This document shows positions 1-6,117 of a stretch of 13,167 nt of DNA, in pieces. Every line of letters starts with the position of its first letter. Within the stretch, counting starts at the first letter, position 1. A program made the position numbers and the translations under genes. The notes beneath the pieces are model-generated. The model saw only the letters and a program-made list of their open reading frames with translations. It searched no databases and was not told the DNA's origin. Source of the stretch: Chitinophagaceae bacterium (GTDB lineage Bacteria > Bacteroidota > Bacteroidia > Chitinophagales > Chitinophagaceae); contig CANCKV010000026.1 of the NCBI GenBank assembly GCA_947378615.1, positions 1 through 13,167 on the forward strand, written 5' to 3'.

Positions 1-25
1 TCAATCCTAGAAAATTGTAATGAGT

Positions 26-140
26 ATTAATATCGTTTAGTTAAGGAACGTCTGTCAAGTTGAGCCCGTCGAAACCGGGATAATTTAAGGTTCTGCCCTT
101 TTTTTGCACACCTTCGACAGGCTCAGGCTGATACCGTAAC
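26..140 (+). repeat. Hairpin intergenic repeat, copy A (upstream of pckA)
   Basis: An imperfect inverted repeat: the arm at 52-73 (CTGTCAAGTTGAGCCCGTCG...) pairs with 113-133 (TTCGACAGGCTCAGGCTGAT...) across about 40 bases. It shares three blocks, in the same order and orientation, with copy B at 1926-2275: a left end ATATCGTTTAGTT (30-42), an AGGTTCT block (88-94), and TTTTTGCAC..CTTCGACA..CTCAG..TGATA.CGTA (about 101-138). TTCGACAGGCTCAG hairpins are common dispersed intergenic repeats in Bacteroidota genomes (known from the group; not searched here). The boundaries are approximate, especially the right end, and no TIR partner for the left end is clear in this copy. It has no coding capacity. 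Confidence 0.6.
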
Positions 141-160
141 TTTCGGTCAGTACGCTTAAC

Positions 161-286
161 TTAACCACATGAAATAAGTATTAAGATTTTCTCGTTTAAG
201 GCAATGGCAGATGGTTCATCTGAGCCAAATGGGTATTCTTTTTCTAAAAGTTCGAAATAATTGAGCAGTTCGCCAACAAATATTTT
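161..286 (-). pseudogene. Start-less coding remnant, unknown product
   Basis: On the minus strand a frame is open from a TAA at 287-289 down to its own TAA at 161-163, giving about 41 residues that include GELLNYFELLEKEYPFGSD and then EPSAIALNEKILILIS. The composition (Glu/Leu rich, one Cys, varied residues) looks like real protein rather than translated spacer. No ATG, GTG or TTG is in frame, so it is not an intact gene. The N-terminus would lie where the pckA leader now is, and its C-terminus runs into the edge of repeat copy A. I infer a decayed gene end stranded upstream of pckA, but chance is possible in so short a frame. A plus-strand frame over the same bases (ATG at 204, stop at 258-260, 18 codons) is less protein-like. 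Confidence 0.3.
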
Positions 287-288
287 TT
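261..288 (+). promoter_or_regulatory. Possible pckA promoter
   Basis: TTG at 261-263 and TATTTTTT at 281-288, 17 bases apart, resemble the Bacteroidota sigma-A pattern (TTG, then TAnnTTTG) with one mismatch in the downstream box. It would place the start of transcription a short distance upstream of the ATG at 311. The region is AT-rich, so a chance match is likely enough to keep confidence low. Confidence 0.25.
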
Positions 289-310
289 ATTAAAAACAAA
301 CAAAAACAGT

Positions 311-1918
311 ATGGAAGTTACAAGTAAAGTGGATGCAGTTTTAATAGGATTAAAGGGCATCGGTATTAAGAACGAAAACGTAAACTATCAATTAACGCCA
401 AATGAGTTAATTGAACAAACATTATTGAGAGGTGAAGGTGTTCTCAACGATACTGGCGCTTTATGCATAAATACCGGAACGTTTACTGGTCGCAGCCCAA
501 AAGATAAGTACATCGTAAAAGATGAAACGACAGAAAATACAGTTGATTGGGGTGGTTTCAATAATCCAATCAGTGAAGAATATTTCCTGAAATTAAAGAA
601 TAAATTAGCCACTTACTTAAGTTATAAAGAAACTATTTGGGTAAGAGATGCTTATGCTTGTGCAGATAATAGTCACAAACTGAATATTCGTGTCATTAAT
701 GATGACCCTTGGAGTAACTTGTTTTGTTACAACATGTTTCTTCGCCCATCGGCAGAAGAACTAGTTGATTTTGTTCCCGATTGGCATATTTTACAAGCCC
801 CGGATTTTTCGGCAGACCCTGCTACCGATGGCACAAAACAAAATAATTTTGCTATTGTATCCTTCACCCACAATATAATATTGATTGGTGGTACAGGTTA
901 TACGGGCGAAATGAAAAAAGGAATATTTACTATTTTAAACTATATCCTTCCCCACGAGAAGAACATTCTAAGTATGCACTGTAGTGCAAATATTGGGAAT
1001 GAAGGAGATGTTGCGGTGTTCTTTGGGTTGAGTGGAACAGGAAAAACAACCCTAAGTGCCGACCCACATCGCAAACTCATTGGAGACGATGAACATGGAT
1101 GGACAGATAACTCCGTTTTTAACTTCGAAGGAGGCTGTTATGCAAAATGTATTGACCTAAGTGAAGAGAAAGAACCTGAAATTTTTCATGCAATCCGTCA
1201 CGGTGCTTTAGTAGAGAACATTGCATTTAAAGAAGGAACTGCTACCATTGATTTTAGTAATGATTCCATCACAGAGAACACCCGGGTAAGTTATCCTTTG
1301 AACTTCATTAGTAATGCTGCAGAGCCTAGTATTGGAGGCCTGCCAAAAAATATTTTCTTTTTAACCTGTGATGCTTATGGAGTTTTGCCTCCTATTAGTA
1401 AGTTATCGCCCGAACAGGCAATGTATCAGTTTATCAGTGGTTATACGGCTAAAGTTGCAGGAACAGAGGCAGGAGTAACCGAACCAAAAGCTACTTTCAG
1501 TGCTTGTTTTGGAGCCCCTTTCCTTCCCTTGCATCCAGGTTTTTATGCCGAGTTATTAGGTAAAAAAATAAGAGAAAACAAGGTGAATGTATGGATGGTG
1601 AACACCGGTTGGAGTGGTGGCGGTTATGGTGTAGGTAAAAGAATGAAACTTTCCTATACAAGATCAATGATTACAGCCGCATTAAATGGGGAATTAGATG
1701 GATTGGATTATCAAGCAAACCCTGTTTTTGGGATGCAAGTGCCAACGACTTGTCCTGACGTGCCTGCCGAAATATTAGATGCTAGAAATACTTGGGCTGA
1801 TAAGACTGCTTATGATACAGTAGCTAAGGATTTAGCGGCTCAATTCATAAAGAATTTTCAGAAGTATGCAACAGGTGTAAGTGCAGAAATTATTGCTGCT
1901 GCCCCAAAGGCAGATTAG
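311..1918 (+). CDS. pckA: Phosphoenolpyruvate carboxykinase (ATP)
   Basis: Catalyses oxaloacetate + ATP to phosphoenolpyruvate + ADP + CO2 in the cytoplasm, the committed step of gluconeogenesis from TCA intermediates. It can run in reverse as a CO2-fixing anaplerotic step in some fermenters. The 535-residue length matches the bacterial ATP-type family (E. coli 540). Visible landmarks are TGRSPKDKYIV with substrate-binding Arg61, GGTGYTGEMKKGIF (192-205) with Lys203 matching the metal-binding lysine, and SMHCSAN with metal ligand His223. The P-loop FGLSGTGKTTLSAD runs from 238 to 251 with Lys245. The PEPCK-specific kinase-2 motif LIGDDEHGW is at 256-264 with Asp259/Asp260, and NTRVSYP carries Arg325. 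All key residues are present, so it should be active. Start: the ATG at 311 gives the normal N-terminus; there is no Shine-Dalgarno sequence, as expected for the phylum. It stands alone, flanked on both sides by related hairpin repeats, and ends with TAG. Confidence 0.98.
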   Translation: MEVTSKVDAVLIGLKGIGIKNENVNYQLTPNELIEQTLLRGEGVLNDTGALCINTGTFTGRSPKDKYIVKDETTENTVDWGGFNNPISEEYFLKLKNKLATYLSYKETIWVRDAYACADNSHKLNIRVINDDPWSNLFCYNMFLRPSAEELVDFVPDWHILQAPDFSADPATDGTKQNNFAIVSFTHNIILIGGTGYTGEMKKGIFTILNYILPHEKNILSMHCSANIGNEGDVAVFFGLSGTGKTTLSADPHRKLIGDDEHGWTDNSVFNFEGGCYAKCIDLSEEKEPEIFHAIRHGALVENIAFKEGTATIDFSNDSITENTRVSYPLNFISNAAEPSIGGLPKNIFFLTCDAYGVLPPISKLSPEQAMYQFISGYTAKVAGTEAGVTEPKATFSACFGAPFLPLHPGFYAELLGKKIRENKVNVWMVNTGWSGGGYGVGKRMKLSYTRSMITAALNGELDGLDYQANPVFGMQVPTTCPDVPAEILDARNTWADKTAYDTVAKDLAAQFIKNFQKYATGVSAEIIAAAPKAD

Positions 1919-1925
1919 GAAATAG

Positions 1926-2275
1926 AATTCAATGTCGTTTAGTTCAGTTTTTGACCGGAAATAAGGGTATCCGCCCAAGGCATTAATTAGAGGTTCTCAA
2001 GGTTTTTGCACTTCGACAAACTCAGGATGATAGCGTAGTTGGTTACAAATATCAGCAAGACTGTCACACTGAGTTTATCGAAGTGCAAGCAACTTAAACA
2101 TTTCAACTCGACTTTGAGAGCCTCAGTCTGACAAGTTTATTTTCGATGAGTACCTTACAATTCAAAAGATTTCCTTATCAGCCTGTCGAGGGTTGTAAAT
2201 AGTTGGAATCTTTAAATTATCTCGGTTTCACTAGAACAAACTGACATCCGTTGTTTGACTAAACGATATTGAATT
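1926..2275 (+). repeat. MITE-like intergenic element with terminal inverted repeats, copy B
   Basis: The left end AATTCAATGTCGTTTAGT (from 1926) is repeated inverted at 2256-2275 (reverse complement AATTCAATATCGTTTAGT). About 17 of 20 terminal bases match, bounding about 350 bp with no ORF. Inside are a strong hairpin (2006-2088) and a second GAGGYTCTCAA inverted pair (around 1990 and 2113), so most of the element could fold on itself. It shares blocks with copy A at 26-140 in direct orientation. It begins 8 bases after the pckA stop codon and so could also supply 3'-end structure for that mRNA. No target-site duplication was identified with confidence and there is no transposase, so mobility would need one in trans. 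That is an inference. Confidence 0.6.
2006..2088 (+). terminator. Strong hairpin downstream of pckA
   Basis: Arms 2006-2033 and 2061-2088 (28 nt each) pair with about five mismatches around a 27-nt loop; the outer part TTGCACTTCGA is perfectly paired. It is the core of repeat copy B. No clear U-tract follows the right arm, so it is more likely an mRNA-stabilising or Rho-independent-like end than a canonical terminator. No better terminator is visible for pckA. Confidence 0.35.
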
Positions 2276-2304
2276 TGAATTGCAAAATTTAAGAAAAGAA
2301 GAAG

Positions 2305-2330
2305 TTGATTGGAACTGTAATGTACCTTTG
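2305..2330 (+). promoter_or_regulatory. Promoter for the lipoprotein/hydrolase gene
   Basis: TACCTTTG at 2323-2330 is an exact match to the Bacteroidota TAnnTTTG -7 box. The only nearby TTG is at 2305-2307, with a 15-base spacer that is short for the class, so the upstream element is uncertain. A start near 2337 would leave a leader of roughly 43 bases before the ATG at 2380. The box lies about 48 bases beyond the right end of repeat copy B. Confidence 0.5.
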
Positions 2331-2379
2331 ACCTCTTCTTATCTTATCGAAATTTAAGTAATAGTTAATATTTACATTT

Positions 2380-3612
2380 ATGAAGTCGATTTCTTCAGTT
2401 TTGGTTGTTTGTTTCTATTGGTTGATGATTGCAAGTTCTTGTACTCCAACTACCGTCAATAATCCATTAGCAAATAGTGGCCCTTTTACAGTTACAGTTA
2501 ATAATGGCTACGGAAGTGCCACCTACACTAAAGGGGATACTGTGCATATTTGGAGTAGGGAATGTTCTATTAGCGAAACTTTTACACGATGGACTGGCGA
2601 TACCACTTCTTTTGCTGGAAAAAATGAATGGCATACATGGTTTATTATGCCTGCACAAAATGTAATTGTTACTGCGGGGTTTGAGGCAGTAAATTATTCA
2701 ATGAAATATGAAAAAATCATGGGTAAAAACTTGAATAAGAATGTTTATTACAATTTATCGCCTTCAAATAAAGGAGTTGTTTATTTGTTTCATGGAGCAG
2801 GCGGTTCTGCAAGTTATTGGGTGGATAATTACGAGCCTATTGCCTTGATTAAAGACTTATTAGCAAATGGTTTTGGGGTAATAGCTACCGAAGCTGAGGA
2901 AGTGACCTTGCAAAGTGGGGGTAGTACGCCTAGATGGAATACCACTACTTTGGATAGTAATACGAATATGGATTTTGCCAACTTGATAGCCATTACAGAT
3001 ACATTCTGCAATCGTGGTCTTACTAAACATAGTATCCCACAATATTCGATAGGACAAAGTAATGGGGGAAGTGCATCTATTGCAGTATCCTCTTACTTCG
3101 GTTTTAAGGCAGGGGTGGCTTATTGTGCGGCAGGAGGGGCTGCGGGAACGTCCTTATCTACTACTAAAACACCCATTTTATTTTGTTTGGAACAATTAGA
3201 TAACAATAGTCTGATGGGGCAAGCGGGTGATGCAAATGCAATTACTAATTCGGCTTTATTGAAAAACAAGGGCATTTGTAGTGCCTATTTTACCAACATC
3301 CCTTCTCCTTTGTATCCAGAAAGGTTTGCTAGAAATAATGTGATAAGTGTGGCTTTGTCGAAACAAATTTTTACTGAGATAAAAAACAACCAACTTCTTG
3401 ATGCTAAAAATCATTTCTCAGGATATTATACCCGATTGTCGGATGCCATGAAAGCAACCCCACAAAATTTTCCTATTACTTCAGGTCTAACTCTTTCACA
3501 ACAAAATGTTGTTTATGAACAATTGAATTGCGTCACAACCGCTCATCAATTCTTTAGTGACCACAATATAAACACTATCAAATTTCTAAATAATCCTTGT
3601 TCTGTACAGTAA
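2380..3612 (+). CDS. Lipoprotein: InlB/Flg_new-like repeat plus alpha/beta hydrolase
   Basis: A 410-residue exported protein. Residues 1-20 are a hydrophobic signal ending IASSC, so Cys21 is the likely lipidated cysteine. No acidic residues follow it, so a surface-export signal is not evident. Residues about 35-101 (PFTVTVNNGYGSATYTKGDT ... FTRWTGD ... MPAQNVIVTAGF) match the pattern of the divergent InlB B-repeat / Bacterial repeat family, a small beta domain seen in surface proteins. The rest resembles an alpha/beta-hydrolase: the oxyanion-side motif LFHGAGG at 136-142, the nucleophile elbow GQSNGG at 225-230 with Ser227, and a candidate catalytic His389 in TTAHQFF. The acid may be Glu271 or Asp274 after strand PILFCLEQLD; this is not certain. 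Substrate is unknown; an esterase or peptidase-like role in the envelope is an inference. The gene is monocistronic, with its own promoter and a TAA stop. There is no recognisable link to pckA. Confidence 0.8.
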   Translation: MKSISSVLVVCFYWLMIASSCTPTTVNNPLANSGPFTVTVNNGYGSATYTKGDTVHIWSRECSISETFTRWTGDTTSFAGKNEWHTWFIMPAQNVIVTAGFEAVNYSMKYEKIMGKNLNKNVYYNLSPSNKGVVYLFHGAGGSASYWVDNYEPIALIKDLLANGFGVIATEAEEVTLQSGGSTPRWNTTTLDSNTNMDFANLIAITDTFCNRGLTKHSIPQYSIGQSNGGSASIAVSSYFGFKAGVAYCAAGGAAGTSLSTTKTPILFCLEQLDNNSLMGQAGDANAITNSALLKNKGICSAYFTNIPSPLYPERFARNNVISVALSKQIFTEIKNNQLLDAKNHFSGYYTRLSDAMKATPQNFPITSGLTLSQQNVVYEQLNCVTTAHQFFSDHNINTIKFLNNPCSVQ

Positions 3613-3777
3613 TTTGAAAGGACTCATATTGAGAATTTGGGTTAACTTATCTTTTTTTGTCAAAATAATGGCTTATTATCTAGGTCAAATAATCTTATAA
3701 AGATTAAAAGAAATATCTAAAGAGTGTTTTGTCTGCGCAAACAGACATCTTTATAGTCCTTTATGATACTCCCTTAT
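3613..3777. other. Intergenic, small inverted repeat, no gene
   Basis: The stretch between the hydrolase stop and the tandem array is AT-rich and non-coding. The only structure seen is TGTCTG-CGCAAA-CAGACA at 3730-3747, a perfect 6-bp stem with a 6-nt loop followed by ATCTTTATA. It could be a weak terminator for the hydrolase gene, but it lies about 120 bases after the stop and lacks a clean T-run. A T-run at 3652-3658 has no convincing stem in front of it. Confidence 0.4.
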
Positions 3778-4049
3778 TGTATTAAGAGACTCCTTCACAC
3801 TATTAAGAGACTTCGTCACTGTATTTAGAGACTTCGTCACTGTATTTAGAGACTCCGTCACTGTATTTAGAGACTCCGTCACTGTATTAAGAGACTCAGT
3901 AACTGTATTAAGAGACTCGGCAATGTATGAATAGACTCCGTTACTGTGTTAAGGTACTCTGTAACAGAGTGAAGAGACTATGTAAGAATGTGAATAGACT
4001 CTGTAAGAGAGTGAAGAGGCTCTGTAAGAGAGCTAAAAGTCTTTGTAAT
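3778..4049 (+). repeat. 21-bp tandem repeat array, 13 units
   Basis: Thirteen head-to-tail units of 21 bp with the core TATTTAGAGACTCCGTCAC; unit 7 (3904-3923) is 20 bp. Units 4 (3841-3861) and 5 (3862-3882) are identical, and unit 3 differs from them by one base. Units diverge progressively on both sides, and the last four (3966-4049) keep only the GA.GA..CT.TGTAA skeleton. This pattern fits expansion from the centre with ageing edges. The period is two helical turns, so every unit would present the same DNA face. It is not protein coding as a whole: units 3-5 carry an in-frame TAG in the otherwise open frame, and unit 7 shifts the frame. The 68-codon frame at 3927-4133 (heptads such as RVKRLCK) is a by-product of the period being a multiple of three. 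Confidence 0.9.
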
Positions 4050-4309
4050 ACATCGCTAAAACATATTCTTCTGCTCTTAAAGCCCCTTTATTATGGCAAA
4101 AAGTTGCGATTTGAAATAAATAGGAATAGTTAGTCATTTTCTATTACAGTTAAAAGGGTGAAACGATTTGCTGAATCAATCAATTGATAGTTGTCTAGTG
4201 AAGAATTACCTTCTCTCTTTTTCCTTTTGCAAAAATCTGACTTAAAAAAATCTACAACAATATTTGTCACTTAAAACTTATTACTTACAACTAACTTAAT
4301 ACTGTGTTC
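4050..4309. other. Intergenic, no gene seen
   Basis: AT-rich spacer between the tandem array and the 3' end of the minus-strand membrane protein gene. I see no ORF with convincing composition, no RNA gene and no strong hairpin. A short palindrome ATCAATTGAT occurs near 4180. Any terminator for the minus-strand gene would lie here, but none stands out. Confidence 0.5.
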
Positions 4310-5524
4310 TTATTTATTTTTCAAATTCCAAAGCATTAAACTGTCATCGGTATCCCTTAATAAAATACTATGTTCATTGATGAGTGATTCTATTTCACGG
4401 TTATTCAAAGAATCTAGTAATTCATTCTTTAAATGAAACGTTTTTACTTGATTATTTTCTTGATGCCAATTGATAATCTTGCATTGACAAGTAGAATTTT
4501 CTATTTCATTCATCACCTCTTCAATCGAACCTCCTTTTCCTTGTTTAATTAGTACCTCTCTAATACCGATAATCTTACTCTTGTCGCCCACATCGAAGTT
4601 CCAAGAAGAGGAAATGACTGGAATATATTTCTTGCCGGTATTCAAGGTTAATAATGAATGTCGTGGCGATTCAGTACTGTCCTGCTTATTAATTACCCTA
4701 GAATAGATAGAAACAATATTTGGTGCTTCAAATTCTGCATAACCTGTATGATTAAAGCTTGCCCCATAACGAATAAGTGTAAAATATCCGTTCTTATACT
4801 TAACCTCTAATATGTTTGATACAATTTTATGATATCGGTTTTCATCGGAAATTCTTGCCTGAGGTGAACCTGTATAGCACAACCAAATACCTTCAAGGCT
4901 ATCAATTTCAGATTTTGTGGGCTGATAAGACATGATATTCATATCGCTTTTTATGCTTTGCCATTTCCTGTGGGTATAGATTAGTGTTCCTAATGTGAAA
5001 AATAATAAAATAGCAAGTGTTGAATTGATAATCTTGAATGTTCCAATTGAAATATCCTTCTTTTTTTTATTGAGTCTAGTAGGACTCTGTGTAATTGATT
5101 CAGATTGGACAATCTCTTCTGCTTTTTCTAGGTCTATAACCAAATTAGAGTCAACTGGATTTTGTTCAAAACCCTTTCTGCCGGTTCCATAAAGATAAAT
5201 ATAGCAGGTGTCTATTAAGAATTGACGAGGATTAGTAACGATGCCTGAAATTGCATCCTTAATTTGTCCACCAGTAATGTCGTACTTTCTAAATGGGTAT
5301 TTTGAGTCTATTTGACTCTTATCAGGAGGATAAATTTCATGATTCAGGGTTTCTGCTGTTTCAGAAAGTCGGTTGCTTATTTCGCTCAAGGTCTCTGCAA
5401 GGCCTTCATAATTTTTCCGATTAGTATTTTGAATAATTGTCCTTCCTGTTTCTAACTTGTATTTTTCGATGACCTTCGTTAAAAGGTACATTATTTCTTC
5501 TTTTCCTGTTTTCAGTTGTGTCAT
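4310..5524 (-). CDS. Single-span membrane protein of unknown function
   Basis: 404 residues; I do not recognise the family. Residues 1-155 are soluble and mostly helical with a conserved-looking core: TIIQNTNRKNYEGLAETLSE (29-48), then YPFRKYDITGGQIKDAISG (76-94) and FLIDTCYIYLYGTGRKGFE (102-120). A basic patch NKKKK (152-156) precedes one transmembrane helix at about 163-183 (TFKIINSTLAILLFFTLGTL). Residues about 190-404 form a second soluble domain with an alternating beta-like pattern at 205-310 and a charged, helical tail. The basic patch favours N-terminus inside and C-terminus in the periplasm, but HRK after the helix makes this uncertain. There is no signal peptide, catalytic motif or DNA-binding motif I can name. 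A cytoplasmic sensor or regulator domain tied to a periplasmic domain is a guess from layout only. The start is the first ATG at 5524; Met12 is an alternative. It is divergent from the surface protein gene and stands alone. Confidence 0.75.
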   Translation of the reverse strand: MTQLKTGKEEIMYLLTKVIEKYKLETGRTIIQNTNRKNYEGLAETLSEISNRLSETAETLNHEIYPPDKSQIDSKYPFRKYDITGGQIKDAISGIVTNPRQFLIDTCYIYLYGTGRKGFEQNPVDSNLVIDLEKAEEIVQSESITQSPTRLNKKKKDISIGTFKIINSTLAILLFFTLGTLIYTHRKWQSIKSDMNIMSYQPTKSEIDSLEGIWLCYTGSPQARISDENRYHKIVSNILEVKYKNGYFTLIRYGASFNHTGYAEFEAPNIVSIYSRVINKQDSTESPRHSLLTLNTGKKYIPVISSSWNFDVGDKSKIIGIREVLIKQGKGGSIEEVMNEIENSTCQCKIINWHQENNQVKTFHLKNELLDSLNNREIESLINEHSILLRDTDDSLMLWNLKNK

Positions 5525-5611
5525 ATTTCTCTTATATGGGTAAGCCGTTTGAAACTAAATGCAAATGCCCGTATTTATTAAACAAAATTGCATTTTGCGG
5601 CTAAAAATAAA

Positions 5612-5645
5612 CATTTTTAATTGATTATCATTTTTAATTGATTAT
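5612..5645 (+). repeat. Perfect 17-bp tandem duplication
   Basis: CATTTTTAATTGATTAT occurs twice without interruption (5612-5628 and 5629-5645), 88 bases upstream of the minus-strand gene start. AATCAATTAATCAATCAATG-type sequence at about 5720-5753 is partly complementary to it, so a long AT-rich stem is possible. It lies in the divergent intergenic region and could hold a regulator site; no function can be assigned. Confidence 0.7.
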
Positions 5646-5748
5646 TCTGATTTGGAGATCCTATTCGTAATTGATATTATTTGTAAAATAGGATAAGTCT
5701 GCATACTAAATAGTCTTGTTAATCAATCATAAAAATCAATTAATCAAT

Positions 5749-5788
5749 CAATGAAATCATTGCCTACTAAAGTAGGATTTCTGTCCTA
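5749..5788. promoter_or_regulatory. Back-to-back perfect palindromes
   Basis: CAATGA-AA-TCATTG (5749-5762) is followed at once by CCTACT-AA-AGTAGG (5763-5776). Both are 6-bp perfect arms around an AA. The right arm of the second overlaps a further stem, TAGGA-TTTCTG-TCCTA (5773-5788), so the last two folds exclude each other. As DNA these resemble paired dyad operators; as RNA they would form alternative hairpins. They sit about 330-370 bases upstream of the surface protein gene and 225-265 upstream of the divergent membrane protein gene. The function is not known. Confidence 0.55.
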
Positions 5789-5817
5789 AGAAATTCAATT
5801 CTAAATATGATAAAGCA

Positions 5818-5854
5818 TTTCGGAAACACCTTCTGATGTTTCCGAAACATTTTT
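5818..5854 (+). terminator. Terminator-like hairpin with no upstream gene on its strand
   Basis: A perfect 11-bp stem, TTTCGGAAACA (5818-5828) with TGTTTCCGAAA (5837-5847), closes an 8-nt loop and is followed by CA then TTTTT (5850-5854). This is the best intrinsic-terminator shape in the window and works only for rightward transcription. Nothing annotated upstream on the plus strand ends here, since the previous gene is on the other strand. It may end a small transcript from 5525-5817 or be a regulatory dyad. Confidence 0.5.
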
Positions 5855-5870
5855 GCTTACATAAAAAATT

Positions 5871-5896
5871 CGGAATTATTCCGTAAAATTAATTTT
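5871..5896. promoter_or_regulatory. Two further palindromes
   Basis: CGGAAT-T-ATTCCG (5871-5883) is a 13-bp perfect dyad, and AAAATTAATTTT (5885-5896) is a 12-bp perfect palindrome. The first repeats the CGGAA half-site of the stem at 5818-5847, so one protein could recognise both. They lie upstream of the candidate promoter at 5946-5973 for the surface protein. Confidence 0.45.
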
Positions 5897-5945
5897 GAAA
5901 TAATCCAACTACTATTGTGTTTCAAAAATTAGCTTGTTACAAAAG

Positions 5946-5973
5946 TTGTTGTATGGAAAATAAATTATACTTG
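5946..5973 (+). promoter_or_regulatory. Candidate promoter of the surface protein gene
   Basis: TTG at 5946-5948 and TATACTTG at 5966-5973, with a 17-base spacer, fit the Bacteroidota TTG / TAnnTTTG pattern with one mismatch. Transcription starting near 5980 would give a leader of about 138 bases. Other AT-rich boxes nearby fit less well. Confidence 0.35.
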
Positions 5974-6117
5974 CTTAGCAACATAAGAAATAGAGGTTCT
6001 ACAAAAATGAGATTTACACATAGTCATTAGGGATTATGAAATTCTAACAATAACTTAATTATCACTACGGCATATTGCCATTTTTATTTTTTAATCATTT
6101 ATTTAATCATTGCTTGT

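Noticed and set aside
1..30. 3' end of a gene entering from the left (frame 1 reaches TAA at 28-30)
   Set aside because: Nine codons are too few to support a gene, and another frame closes at 16-18 equally well.
204..260. 18-codon plus-strand ORF upstream of pckA
   Set aside because: Short, no supporting context, and the opposite strand over the same bases reads more like protein.
3778..4049. CRISPR array
   Set aside because: Units are directly abutting with no unique spacers, the period is only 21 bp, and no cas gene is nearby.
3927..4133. 68-codon plus-strand frame with Cys/Arg/Lys heptad repeats
   Set aside because: It is the translation of the right part of the 21-bp array; the frame is broken by the 20-bp unit and by TAG codons in the best-conserved units, so no coding constraint is visible.
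5953..6030. 25-codon ORF in the surface protein leader
   Set aside because: It overlaps the candidate promoter, has no family resemblance, and short ORFs are expected in such AT-rich DNA.
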